Of a stretch of 35,369 nucleotides of DNA, positions 14,631 to 22,834 are shown one piece after another. Where the stretch lies: NCBI GenBank assembly GCA_946405145.1, contig CAMJGE010000020.1, positions 1 to 35,369 on the forward strand, written 5' to 3'. Made by a program: the position numbers and the translations under genes. A model generated the notes under the pieces. That model was not told the origin of the DNA. It did not search any database and saw nothing but the letters and a program-made list of their open reading frames with translations. The DNA is from an uncultured Prevotella sp. Lineage in GTDB: Bacteria > Bacteroidota > Bacteroidia > Bacteroidales > Bacteroidaceae. The stretch's first letter is position 1. Every line of letters begins with the position of its first letter.

Positions 14631-16796
14631 TTACTTGAACAGGCTCTGAGCCATCTTATAGAGGCAACGGCGCCAGGTGAGGAACTCGTGGGCTGTGCCC
14701 TCGGAGATGAGTCCTTCGGCGTTGAATCCTGCAGCCTTCAGGGCCTCGACGCTCTTGTTGATGCCATCGGGATTCTCCTTGTCGCCACAGCCTTCGAAAA
14801 TGTACTTCACAGCCTTGGGATCCTTGATGTCTTCAGGCATGTAGATACCACCGCTGAGCAGACCCCAGTAGCCGAATGCCTCGGGGCGGCGCAGGGTGAT
14901 GAGCTTGGTCTCCATGCCACCCATTGACAGACCTGCCATCGCGCGGTTCCATTTGTCGGCCTTGGTGAGGAAGTTCTTGTCGATGAAGGGCACGAGCTCG
15001 TCAACGAGTACAGTCTCAAACTCCTTGGCGGTGAACTGACCGATGGTGCCGAACTTGATGTCGTTGGTAAGACCATAGGCCATCACGATGATGAAGGGCT
15101 TGATCTTGCCGTCGGCAATCAGGTTGTCCATGATCAGACCTGCCTTACCCTGTACGGGCCAGCTGGTCTCGTTCTCACCCCATCCGTGCTGCAGATACAG
15201 CACTGGGTAGCGCTCCTGCTTGCCTTTTACCACCTTGCCGTAGCCTGCAGGCAGATAGACGGTAGCCTCCTGCATCTTGCCTAAGCTCTTGGAGTAGAAG
15301 AGCACCTTCTGCATGTTGCCATGAGGAATGTCGGTGCGCTCTGCGTAGAAGTCCTGATCAGGAGCAGGAATCTCGATACCGCTCTCCCAGCGGCATGAGC
15401 CGAAGTAGTTGTGTGTGCCAGGATCGTTGAACACGCCACCGTCGATGGTGAGGTGATAGTAGTGGAAACCAGGATCCATCGGACCCTCAGTGGATCCTAC
15501 CCACACGCCATCCTTGTCCTTGCGGAGCACAGTGCCGCCACGTCCGCCTAAGCCGAGGCTGACGATGACTGACTTGGCATCGGGAGCCACCACGCGGAAG
15601 CGGGCAAAGCCCTCGCTGTTCACCTGAGGATACTCCTGTCCAGGCTGGTTCATGGGGTTGGCTACCCAGTCGTTCTTGGGTACGTAGTTGTCGGCTTTAA
15701 CGTCGAAGTCACGGATCACGGCGAGTGAGCGCTTGGCCTTGAAGTTCTCGTCGAAAGGCAGCGGGTGGTTGTTGACACCCAGCCAAGAGTCCTTGTCGCT
15801 GAGATTCCAGAAGGTAATGTTCTTAATAACGTCCTTGTGTTTTCTGAAGATACGGAACAAACGGTTATATTGGTCTTCCTGAAGTGTCTGGATATAGGGA
15901 GCCTGAGGCTTTGCCTCGCCGTGTGAGAACATCAGCTGGCCACCGCTCTCCGTGTTGGTGCGGAGGTCGAGCTCGGTGATGTGGATCGTATTCACGATCT
16001 CGCTGAAACGGCTGATGGTCTTTTCGAGCTGCTCCTCATCGGGGAAGTAGATGTTGTAGTGACCCTGCATGCCGATACCATCGATGGGCACACCAGCGTC
16101 CTTCATCTTCTTCACCATATTATAGATACGCTCGCGCTTGCCGGGATCAACAGTGCTGTAGTCGTTGTAGATCAGCACGCCTGTGGGATCAGCCTCACGG
16201 GCAAACTCGAAGGCTTTGGCGATGAACTCGTCGCCACAGAGCTTGAAGTGACGGCTCTGGCGATAGGGACTGGCATCGGGACGGAACATCATATTGTCGT
16301 CGGCCATAGCCTCGTTCACCACGTCCCAGGCATAAACCACATCCTTATAGCGGTTTACCACCGTGTGGATATGTTCGCGCAGACGCTGGTAGAACACTTC
16401 CTTCTTCACATCCTTGCCTTTCTTGTCGGTGAACATCCAGTCGGCAAACTGAGCGTGCCAGCAGAGGCAGTGTCCACGCATCTTGATACCGTTCTCACGA
16501 CAGAAGTTGGCGATGCTGTCGGCTAAGCCAAAGTTCCAGACACCCTCTTCGGGATGGATCTCACCTGGTTTCCAAGCGTTCTCAGCGGTAACGCTGTTGA
16601 ACTGTTTCTTGATAATCTCCATCTGAGCAGGATCAGACACGTTGGTCTTGTTCACAGCTACACCGATGGTAAAATAGTCTTTGTAGGCATCCTTCAAGCC
16701 GGGACCTGCCGCATAATCGACGGGACGTCCCCACTGTGCCCACATGCTGGTGCTGCAAAAAGCGAGCAGCAAGAGTGATAAAACGTTTCTTTTCAT
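14631..16796 (-). CDS. xyn10D-fae1A: Bifunctional GH10 endo-xylanase / CE1 feruloyl esterase
   Basis: A 721-residue secreted enzyme that cuts the beta-1,4-xylan backbone and removes ferulate cross-links. Residues 1-20 are a signal peptide. GH10 spans about 30-370: HCLCWHAQ, acid/base Glu162 in WDVVNEAM and nucleophile Glu275 in HITELDLRT. Residues 395-480 look like an esterase N-terminal Ig-like domain (FARFRVVAPDAKSV). CE1 spans about 490-721: LQHGWGENETSW, nucleophile Ser624 in AGLSMGG and His703 in GTAHEFLTWRR. The same order is known from Xyn10D-Fae1A of Prevotella ruminicola 23, and the symbol is used on that basis. The promoter is TAACTTTG (16831-16838). GH51 lies just upstream, separated by a hairpin terminator. 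Confidence 0.93.
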   Translation of the reverse strand: MKRNVLSLLLLAFCSTSMWAQWGRPVDYAAGPGLKDAYKDYFTIGVAVNKTNVSDPAQMEIIKKQFNSVTAENAWKPGEIHPEEGVWNFGLADSIANFCRENGIKMRGHCLCWHAQFADWMFTDKKGKDVKKEVFYQRLREHIHTVVNRYKDVVYAWDVVNEAMADDNMMFRPDASPYRQSRHFKLCGDEFIAKAFEFAREADPTGVLIYNDYSTVDPGKRERIYNMVKKMKDAGVPIDGIGMQGHYNIYFPDEEQLEKTISRFSEIVNTIHITELDLRTNTESGGQLMFSHGEAKPQAPYIQTLQEDQYNRLFRIFRKHKDVIKNITFWNLSDKDSWLGVNNHPLPFDENFKAKRSLAVIRDFDVKADNYVPKNDWVANPMNQPGQEYPQVNSEGFARFRVVAPDAKSVIVSLGLGGRGGTVLRKDKDGVWVGSTEGPMDPGFHYYHLTIDGGVFNDPGTHNYFGSCRWESGIEIPAPDQDFYAERTDIPHGNMQKVLFYSKSLGKMQEATVYLPAGYGKVVKGKQERYPVLYLQHGWGENETSWPVQGKAGLIMDNLIADGKIKPFIIVMAYGLTNDIKFGTIGQFTAKEFETVLVDELVPFIDKNFLTKADKWNRAMAGLSMGGMETKLITLRRPEAFGYWGLLSGGIYMPEDIKDPKAVKYIFEGCGDKENPDGINKSVEALKAAGFNAEGLISEGTAHEFLTWRRCLYKMAQSLFK

Positions 16797-16830
16797 ATTG
16801 TAGCTAAGTTATTAAATGAAAATCTGACTG

Positions 16831-16838
16831 CAAAGTTA
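16831..16838 (-). promoter_or_regulatory. -7 element of the xylanase/esterase gene
   Basis: TAACTTTG on the minus strand, 35 bp upstream of the ATG. The U-tract of the upstream terminator (16841-16849) directly abuts it, so one T run serves both signals. Confidence 0.6.
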
Positions 16839-16840
16839 CG

Positions 16841-16919
16841 AAAAAAAAAGCTGGCAGACTATTGCGCATGTTTCATATAGTTTCCTATATGTCTCATCTG
16901 CAGCAAAAATAGTCTGCCA
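16841..16919 (-). terminator. Nested hairpin terminator between GH51 and GH10-CE1
   Basis: On the minus strand a 12-bp perfect stem (TGGCAGACTATT at 16908-16919, partner at 16852-16863) encloses a second hairpin, CATATAG-GAAA-CTATATG (16874-16891), with a GNRA-type tetraloop. Nine T follow, so it can end GH51 transcription. The closed two-storey fold is more elaborate than a plain terminator. Confidence 0.7.
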
Positions 16920-16935
16920 ACTGGGGAAAATGAAC

Positions 16936-18945
16936 TTATTTCTTGATCTTGTAGATGCGGAAGCTCATGGGCTGAAGCTCATCGTTGAGTATGGTGTTCT
17001 TCTTGCCTGCTTCGCACTCGAGAGAACCTGTCTTCGGGGTGATCTTCTCGGGGTTGTCGAGGCAGTTCTCATCGTCCATACCGTCGTGGCAGAGTGTGAT
17101 CGTCTCAGCCGTGCGCGCACCTTTCAGTCCCTGCAGGTTGAGTGAGATGGCTTGTGGCTGCTTGGAGGTGTTCACCACCTTGACGATGATCTGGCCTGTA
17201 GCCTGATCGAACACGCTGCTGGCGAAGAGGCCGTCCTGTCCGTCCTGTCCAGCAACGGGCTTCTTGTTCATGGTCAGGGCGAGTACGTTGGTACCCTTGT
17301 TCATAGCGAAGAGCTGCTGCACATAGTAGCTGACTGACTTGAAGCTGCGGAGGTTGTCGAACCAGATGGCATCCGGGCGCCACTGCCAGCCCTCTACGTG
17401 GGCGAAGAGTGGGGCATAGGTTGCCATGTGGACGATGTCGGCATTACGCTCGATGCCAGTCATGTGGGCTGCTTCGTATAGAGAGGTCTCGTAGTGGTTC
17501 CACTTCTTGCCGTCGCCATGACAGGCATATTCGCCTGCGAACACCTTCGGACCCTTGCGGTCGTAGCTGTCGTAACGCAAACCATGGGTGAGGAACCACT
17601 GCTCATTGCGGTAGTAGTGCTCGTCGTAGAGATCCACCTTCAGCTGCTTCATGCGAGGCTGCAGCAGGTCGAAGTCCCATCCCTCTGAGTTAGGACCAGT
17701 GGTGCCGATGAGTTTCAGGTTGGGGTACTTGGCGCGGAGGGCTGCATTGAACTTCTTCAGGCGCTCTGTGAATACAGGGCCGTAGCCGCCGTGGGCTTCA
17801 TCATAGTCCCACTGCTCATTGCCGACACCGAGGAACTTGAGGTTGAAGGGTGCTGGATGGCCCATGTCGGCACGTACCTTACCCCATTTGGAATCCACAG
17901 GACCATTGGCAAACTCCACCAGGTCGAGGGCATCCTGAATATAGCTGTCGAGATCGTCTAATGCCACGTGAACACCGGGTTTCGTGGGATCAGGGTTCTG
18001 GAACTGACAACTCAGTCCGCAGGAGATAACGGGGAGCGGCTCGCAGCCAAAGTCCTCACAGAGCTGGAAGTATTCGAAGAATCCCAGTCCATATGACTGA
18101 TAGTAGTCGGGATAGAAACGATGGCCGAAGGTATAGTGCCAGCGGTTCTCGTTCAGAGGTCGGTTCTCTACCGGACCTACGCTGTTCTTCCACTGATAAC
18201 GGGAATCGAGGTCGGTGCCCTCTACGATACAACCACCAGGGAAGCGGAACACGCCAGGATGCATGTCGGCAAGGGCCTGTGCCAGATCCTTGCGCATGCC
18301 GTTCTCACGACCTTTCCAAGTGTCCTTGGGGAAAAGGCTGATATGCTCTACATCGGTTGTGGCCTTGTCGCCAGCCAGGAAGATGCGCAGGGCACCCTTT
18401 GGCTCAGTGCGGGGTGAGGTGAGCTCTGCTGTGTATTTCTTCCAGTCCTGTCCGCTGATGTCGATCTTGACTGTGGCGAAGCGCTGGTCTTCACCCATCG
18501 TGTCGTTATCCACGAAGCTGACCTCTAAGGTTGACTTTCCACCCTTGGGGCAACGTGCCCAAAGAGAGAAGCGATAGGTGGCACCCTCCTTGACGGCAAT
18601 GCCGAAGAAACCTTCGTTCTCAAGACCTGTGAACTTATCGTTGTGACCTGCATTCTTCAGACGTACGAAATGGGGGTTGCGCTCAAATGGTCCATCATCC
18701 TCAACCTCAAACTTTCCGAAAGCACGCCAACCCATGAGGTGCTGCGGGAACTCAAACGAGCGGTTCTTGATCATTTCCGCATACAGACCGCCATCGGCTG
18801 CATAGTTGATGTCTTCGAAGAAAATGCCGTACATCGTAGGCTGCACGGGAGCCCCTAGTTTGTTCGTGTTCACGTCGAGGACGTGGGTCTGTGCTGTCGC
18901 CATCAGGCTGACTGCCAACAGACAAAGAGTAGTTAGTTTTCTCAT
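16936..18945 (-). CDS. GH51 alpha-L-arabinofuranosidase
   Basis: A 669-residue secreted enzyme that removes arabinose side chains from arabinoxylan. Residues 1-18 are a signal peptide ending in ATAQ. The N-terminal part has the GH51 start MYGIFFEDINYAADGG. Residues 70-205 contain a CBM4-like beta-sandwich inserted after the first strand (TYRFSLWARCPKGG). The catalytic barrel follows: FRFPGGCIVEG, acid/base Glu377 in GVGNEQWD, DEHYYRN and nucleophile Glu472 in FAGEYACHG. The C-terminal 170 residues form the usual beta-sandwich. Its promoter is TAATTTTG (18977-18984). It ends at the nested terminator, so the xylanase gene downstream is probably driven mainly by its own promoter. Divergent to the kinase operon. 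Confidence 0.93.
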   Translation of the reverse strand: MRKLTTLCLLAVSLMATAQTHVLDVNTNKLGAPVQPTMYGIFFEDINYAADGGLYAEMIKNRSFEFPQHLMGWRAFGKFEVEDDGPFERNPHFVRLKNAGHNDKFTGLENEGFFGIAVKEGATYRFSLWARCPKGGKSTLEVSFVDNDTMGEDQRFATVKIDISGQDWKKYTAELTSPRTEPKGALRIFLAGDKATTDVEHISLFPKDTWKGRENGMRKDLAQALADMHPGVFRFPGGCIVEGTDLDSRYQWKNSVGPVENRPLNENRWHYTFGHRFYPDYYQSYGLGFFEYFQLCEDFGCEPLPVISCGLSCQFQNPDPTKPGVHVALDDLDSYIQDALDLVEFANGPVDSKWGKVRADMGHPAPFNLKFLGVGNEQWDYDEAHGGYGPVFTERLKKFNAALRAKYPNLKLIGTTGPNSEGWDFDLLQPRMKQLKVDLYDEHYYRNEQWFLTHGLRYDSYDRKGPKVFAGEYACHGDGKKWNHYETSLYEAAHMTGIERNADIVHMATYAPLFAHVEGWQWRPDAIWFDNLRSFKSVSYYVQQLFAMNKGTNVLALTMNKKPVAGQDGQDGLFASSVFDQATGQIIVKVVNTSKQPQAISLNLQGLKGARTAETITLCHDGMDDENCLDNPEKITPKTGSLECEAGKKNTILNDELQPMSFRIYKIKK

Positions 18946-18960
18946 TACTTATTTGTTTTA

Positions 18961-19060
18961 TTGGTAGTTTCGGCTACAAAATTAGGAAAAAAAACTGAGA
19001 TGCAGAAATTTTATTCTTAAAATAATGCAATAGACATGGAAAAAGTTTGGTGCTTTCGGC
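18961..19060. promoter_or_regulatory. Divergent GH51 / kinase control region with repeated element
   Basis: The GH51 -7 box is TAATTTTG (minus, 18977-18984). The element TTGGTnnTTTCGGC occurs at 18961-18974, in the predicted GH51 leader, and at 19047-19060, overlapping the kinase -33 box. The two copies agree at 12 of 14 positions and point the same way. A common regulator site is a reasonable guess. Confidence 0.5.
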
Positions 19061-19077
19061 AAAAAGCGTTAAATTTG
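19046..19077 (+). promoter_or_regulatory. Promoter of the histidine kinase operon
   Basis: TTTG (19046-19049) and TAAATTTG (19070-19077) are 20 bp apart, a full consensus match. The leader to the ATG at 19107 is about 23 nt and includes AAGGA. Confidence 0.7.
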
Positions 19078-19106
19078 CAGAGATTTTCTAAGGACCTAAT
19101 TAAGGA

Positions 19107-20939
19107 ATGAATATTTACCGTTGTATGCGATTTATATGTACCGTGGCGGCTCTGCTGATGGTGACGCAGATGTCGGCTCAAGAACCTCAGTGCAAAGACT
19201 CAGCTGAACATATGAGGCTGATGAGTGCCATGTGGGCCTCTTGCGCGCAGGACTCTCAAAAGGTTGTTGATGATGCTTGTCAGGCTTTTCTGGAACATGC
19301 CAAGGCAGAAAACAGAATGCTTGATGCCAGTACGGCATGGGTGTGCGGCATCATGTATGGCTTGGGTAAAATGGATATCTCTGCGGCTTACCATATAGCC
19401 CAGAGGATGAAGAATGATATCGAGTCGAGCAGTTATGCTGAAGAAGGCCAATACTTCGTGTCGAACATGATGGGCCACATCTATAACACCTGTGGCAATA
19501 TCCCTGGTGCGGAAGCGGAGTTCAAGAAATCGGCAGAGCAGATCAAGGGAACGCGCTTCGAGAAAGACGGTCTGGCATTTATCTATCTCGCGCTGGCGCA
19601 TGTACAACTTAATAATAGTCTTCAGCGTTCACTCTATTGGCTTGATGTGACAGAGACGGAACTGAAGAAGAATAAGGATTCCTGGAATTACTACAGGTGT
19701 CTGGCAGATATCTATGCCATCAAGTCGATCGTGAGGTTCAAACAGAAGGACTATGCCGATTTCAGGAGTTGTATTGCCAAGATGGAGGAGGCTGAAAAGC
19801 TGAACCCGAATCCTTCAGCTGACCTCTTCACACCTTATGCCCGTGTCTATGTGACACTGTTAGACAAGGGCCCGGAGGAGGCTTTCGCCCAGGCAAAAGC
19901 GCTGCGGAACCTGAAAGAGCAGTATCTGCTGGAATGTGATATCTACCGCTATATGGGTGATGATGATATGGCGTTTATGACGCAGCGCGAACTGATGCAT
20001 AAGCGCGACTCTATCACGGGTGTGATGATTGTTGAGAATATCGATCGCACGGATGAGGAGATGCAGCTCATGAGAAGAAGTCAGAAGATGGCTCGCCTGA
20101 TGAACTATATCTTGTTCGGCGGTGTATTGCTGGCTATTCTCGCCATTGTGCTGATGGCCCGTAATATTCTGATTCGCCGTAAGTTCAATAAGCAACTGGT
20201 GGCGAAAAACGCTGAGTTGAAAACGGCCTATAAGAAGGTGGCTGCTGCTGACGAGATGAAGACTGAGTTTATCATGAGTGTCAGCCACGAGATCCGAACG
20301 CCGCTGAACATCATCAACGGCTTCTCGCAGGTACTGGCAGAAATGGGTCCTGACATGGGCGACGAACAGCGTAAAGAGATCTCTAAGACCATAGGTCATA
20401 ACACCTACCAGATCACATCGCTTGTCAATAAGATGCTCGCTATGGCTAATGACAGTACAAAGGATCTGATGGAGCAGGCAGAGTTGACTGATGGTATCGC
20501 CATCTGTCGTAAGGCAATGGAGAACATGCCACAGGTGGATGACACAAAGGTCAAGGTGAGGCTGGACGACCAGACGGAAGGCGATGGCCTGCTGTTCACC
20601 AATGCAAACAGTCTGCTGCTGATGCTCAGTAACCTTCTGGAAAACGCAGCCAAGTTTACAAAAGAGGGATATATTATATTAAAGGTACGCACGGAGATGC
20701 AGAAGGGCAGAAAGATGATGCTCTTCAGTGTCGAGGATACAGGATGTGGTATTCCCTCGGATAAGATGGAGACCATCTTCCAACGATGGGTAAAGGTGAA
20801 TGAGTTTAATGAGGGACTGGGTTTGGGCTTGGCGTATTGCTGGGAAACGGCTCAGAAGCTAGGTGGCATACTGAAGCTTGACTGGACCTCGGAGGCTGGA
20901 ACATCATTCACTCTCAGCCTCCCAGTGGAGAAGAAATAG
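19107..20939 (+). CDS. Sensor histidine kinase with periplasmic TPR-like domain
   Basis: A 610-residue membrane kinase. A signal peptide (1-24) is followed by a helical, TPR-like periplasmic domain (25-330) and one membrane segment (about 333-356). The cytoplasmic part has a short coiled coil, then HisKA with SVSHEIRTPLN and phospho-acceptor His394. The ATPase domain has the N box SNLLENAAKFT (Asn513), the G1 box VEDTGCGIP (Asp544) and the G2 box GLGLGLAYCWE. It carries no receiver or DNA-binding domain. The operon continues with a xylose symporter (27-bp gap) and a lone receiver protein (19-bp gap), the likely phosphorylation partner. Position beside GH51 and xylanase suggests sensing of xylan products or sugar flux, but the ligand is unknown. 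Confidence 0.9.
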   Translation: MNIYRCMRFICTVAALLMVTQMSAQEPQCKDSAEHMRLMSAMWASCAQDSQKVVDDACQAFLEHAKAENRMLDASTAWVCGIMYGLGKMDISAAYHIAQRMKNDIESSSYAEEGQYFVSNMMGHIYNTCGNIPGAEAEFKKSAEQIKGTRFEKDGLAFIYLALAHVQLNNSLQRSLYWLDVTETELKKNKDSWNYYRCLADIYAIKSIVRFKQKDYADFRSCIAKMEEAEKLNPNPSADLFTPYARVYVTLLDKGPEEAFAQAKALRNLKEQYLLECDIYRYMGDDDMAFMTQRELMHKRDSITGVMIVENIDRTDEEMQLMRRSQKMARLMNYILFGGVLLAILAIVLMARNILIRRKFNKQLVAKNAELKTAYKKVAAADEMKTEFIMSVSHEIRTPLNIINGFSQVLAEMGPDMGDEQRKEISKTIGHNTYQITSLVNKMLAMANDSTKDLMEQAELTDGIAICRKAMENMPQVDDTKVKVRLDDQTEGDGLLFTNANSLLLMLSNLLENAAKFTKEGYIILKVRTEMQKGRKMMLFSVEDTGCGIPSDKMETIFQRWVKVNEFNEGLGLGLAYCWETAQKLGGILKLDWTSEAGTSFTLSLPVEKK

Positions 20940-20966
20940 AATTATTAACAATAAAAACTGGAAAAG

Positions 20967-22439
20967 ATGAATGAACTGAAAGAACAGGGTAGCAAAGCCT
21001 ACCTGATTTCAATTGTAATGGTCGCAGTACTCGGTGGCCTGTTATTCGGTTATGACACAGCAGTCATCTCTGGCGCTGAGAAAGGACTTCAAGCTTTCTT
21101 TATGGAGGCTAAGGATTTTGCCTATACTGACGGATGGCATGGTTTTACTTCGGCATCCGCTTTGATAGGCTGTATTATCGGATCTGCCCTCTCAGGCTAT
21201 CTGGCTACGAACCTGGGTCGTAAGAAGTCACTGATTATCGCAGGTTTGCTATTCTTTATCTCAGCTCTGGGCTCAATGGATCCTGAGTTCATGTTCTTTG
21301 AGTATGGCACACCTACCTATTCACTGCTGATTATGTTTAATTTCTACCGTGTGATCGGTGGTATCGGTGTAGGTCTGGCTTCTGCTATCTGTCCGATGTA
21401 TATCGGTGAGGTGGCTCCTTCGAATATCCGTGGTATGCTCGTCAGCTGGAACCAGTTCGCTATTATCTTCGGTCAGCTGGTGGTTTACTTCGTGAACTTC
21501 TTCATCCTGGGCGACCATATCCAGCCGCTCGTGGAGGAGATGGGTAAAGGCTTGGCCGCTATCAACCCTGCCGCACAGTGGACAGTAACTACTGGTTGGC
21601 GTTATATGTTCGGTAGTGAGGCTGTGCCCGCAGGTCTTTTCGCCCTGCTGATCTGCTTCGTGCCTGAGACACCGCGTTACCTCGTAAGTATCGGACAGGA
21701 TAAGAAGGCAGAGGGCATTCTGGCTAAGATCAATGGAGCTTCAAAGGCTGCACAGATTCTGCAGGACATCAAGGACACGATGGTGGTAAAGACCGAGAAA
21801 CTCATGACCTATGGTGCGCTTTGTATCTTTGTAGGTATCATGCTGTCTGTATTCCAGCAGGCTGTGGGTATCAATGCGGTGCTCTACTACGCACCTCGTA
21901 TCTTCGGCGATATGGGTATGGACAACCCCATGATCCTGACGGTATTTATGGGTATCATCAATATCTCGTTTACACTCGTGGCTGTGTTTACCGTTGAGAA
22001 GTGGGGACGCAAGCCTCTGCTCATCTCTGGTTCACTGGGAATGGCGCTTGGTGCTTTTGGTGTAGCAGTGACATTCGGTCATGCAGGACTGGAGCTGGTA
22101 ACAGCTGCGTCACTGTTGGTTTATTCTGCCTCGTTTATGTTCTCATGGGGTCCCATCACCTGGGTGCTCATTGCTGAGATATTCCCCAACACCATCCGTG
22201 GTGGCGCTGTGGCTATTGCTGTGGCTTTCCAGTGGATCTCTAACTTCATTGTCAGCTCTTCGTTCGTACCGATGTTCAACATGCATCTGACGGAGGGTGA
22301 TGACTTTGGACACTGGTTCACCTATGGTCTCTATGGTATCATCTGTGTGATTGCGGCCCTGTTCGTATGGCGTCTGGTTCCTGAGACTAAGGGTAAGACA
22401 CTCGAGGATATGAGCAAGCTCTGGAAGAAAAACAACTAA
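20967..22439 (+). CDS. xylE: XylE-like D-xylose:proton symporter (MFS)
   Basis: A 490-residue MFS sugar porter in the inner membrane with 12 predicted helices. Family signatures: GGLLFGYDTAVISG in helix 1, NLGRKKSL, VPETPRYLV and VPETKGKTLEDM at the end. Sugar-contact residues known from E. coli XylE are kept: the glutamines of NQFAIIFGQL, QQAVGIN in helix 7, the tryptophan of SWGPITWVL, and QW of AFQWISNF. This makes xylose a well-supported substrate, though glucose or arabinose cannot be excluded. The gene lies between the kinase and receiver genes, 27 and 19 bp apart, so transporter and two-component proteins are probably co-expressed. Confidence 0.9.
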   Translation: MNELKEQGSKAYLISIVMVAVLGGLLFGYDTAVISGAEKGLQAFFMEAKDFAYTDGWHGFTSASALIGCIIGSALSGYLATNLGRKKSLIIAGLLFFISALGSMDPEFMFFEYGTPTYSLLIMFNFYRVIGGIGVGLASAICPMYIGEVAPSNIRGMLVSWNQFAIIFGQLVVYFVNFFILGDHIQPLVEEMGKGLAAINPAAQWTVTTGWRYMFGSEAVPAGLFALLICFVPETPRYLVSIGQDKKAEGILAKINGASKAAQILQDIKDTMVVKTEKLMTYGALCIFVGIMLSVFQQAVGINAVLYYAPRIFGDMGMDNPMILTVFMGIINISFTLVAVFTVEKWGRKPLLISGSLGMALGAFGVAVTFGHAGLELVTAASLLVYSASFMFSWGPITWVLIAEIFPNTIRGGAVAIAVAFQWISNFIVSSSFVPMFNMHLTEGDDFGHWFTYGLYGIICVIAALFVWRLVPETKGKTLEDMSKLWKKNN

Positions 22440-22458
22440 CTATCAAATATTAAGTGAT

Positions 22459-22815
22459 ATGAAGAAGATTTTAATAGCTGAGGACAATGACAGCAATTTC
22501 GTATTGATGACTTACATCTTGAAGAAATTCTATCAGTTTGATCGTGCAAGGAATGGTCAGGAGGCTGTCGATATGGTGGACAAGGACCAGTATGATATTG
22601 TCTTGATGGATATTAAAATGCCCATTATGACTGGTCTGGAGGCTACAAAGGCTATCAAGGAGAAATATCCTGATCTGCCTGTTGTGGCACTGACAGCTAA
22701 TGCTTTCGACAGTGATCGTCAGGCAGCTATGGATGCTGGCTGTGACGACTTTCTGGCAAAGCCCGTTAGCAGCGAGGCTTGTCTGGCAACCATCAAACGG
22801 TTCATAGGGGAATAA
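22459..22815 (+). CDS. Single-domain response regulator (CheY-like)
   Basis: A 118-residue receiver domain with no output domain. The acidic pocket is Glu8-Asp9, the phospho-acceptor is Asp51 in VLMDIKMP, and the switch residues are Thr79 in ALTANAF and Lys101 in LAKPVS. These are all the residues needed for phosphotransfer. It is the last gene of the kinase-xylE-receiver operon, so the kinase at 19107 is its probable partner. Without a DNA-binding domain it must act through protein contact or as a phosphate relay or sink to a regulator encoded elsewhere. Its stop is 19 bp from the converging dnaX stop. Confidence 0.9.
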   Translation: MKKILIAEDNDSNFVLMTYILKKFYQFDRARNGQEAVDMVDKDQYDIVLMDIKMPIMTGLEATKAIKEKYPDLPVVALTANAFDSDRQAAMDAGCDDFLAKPVSSEACLATIKRFIGE

Positions 22816-22834
22816 GGGTAAGGGCGCTCAGCCC

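Noticed and set aside
19008..19023. Inverted repeat ATTTTA/TAAAAT between GH51 and the kinase gene
   Set aside because: Six AT-only base pairs are expected by chance in this composition.
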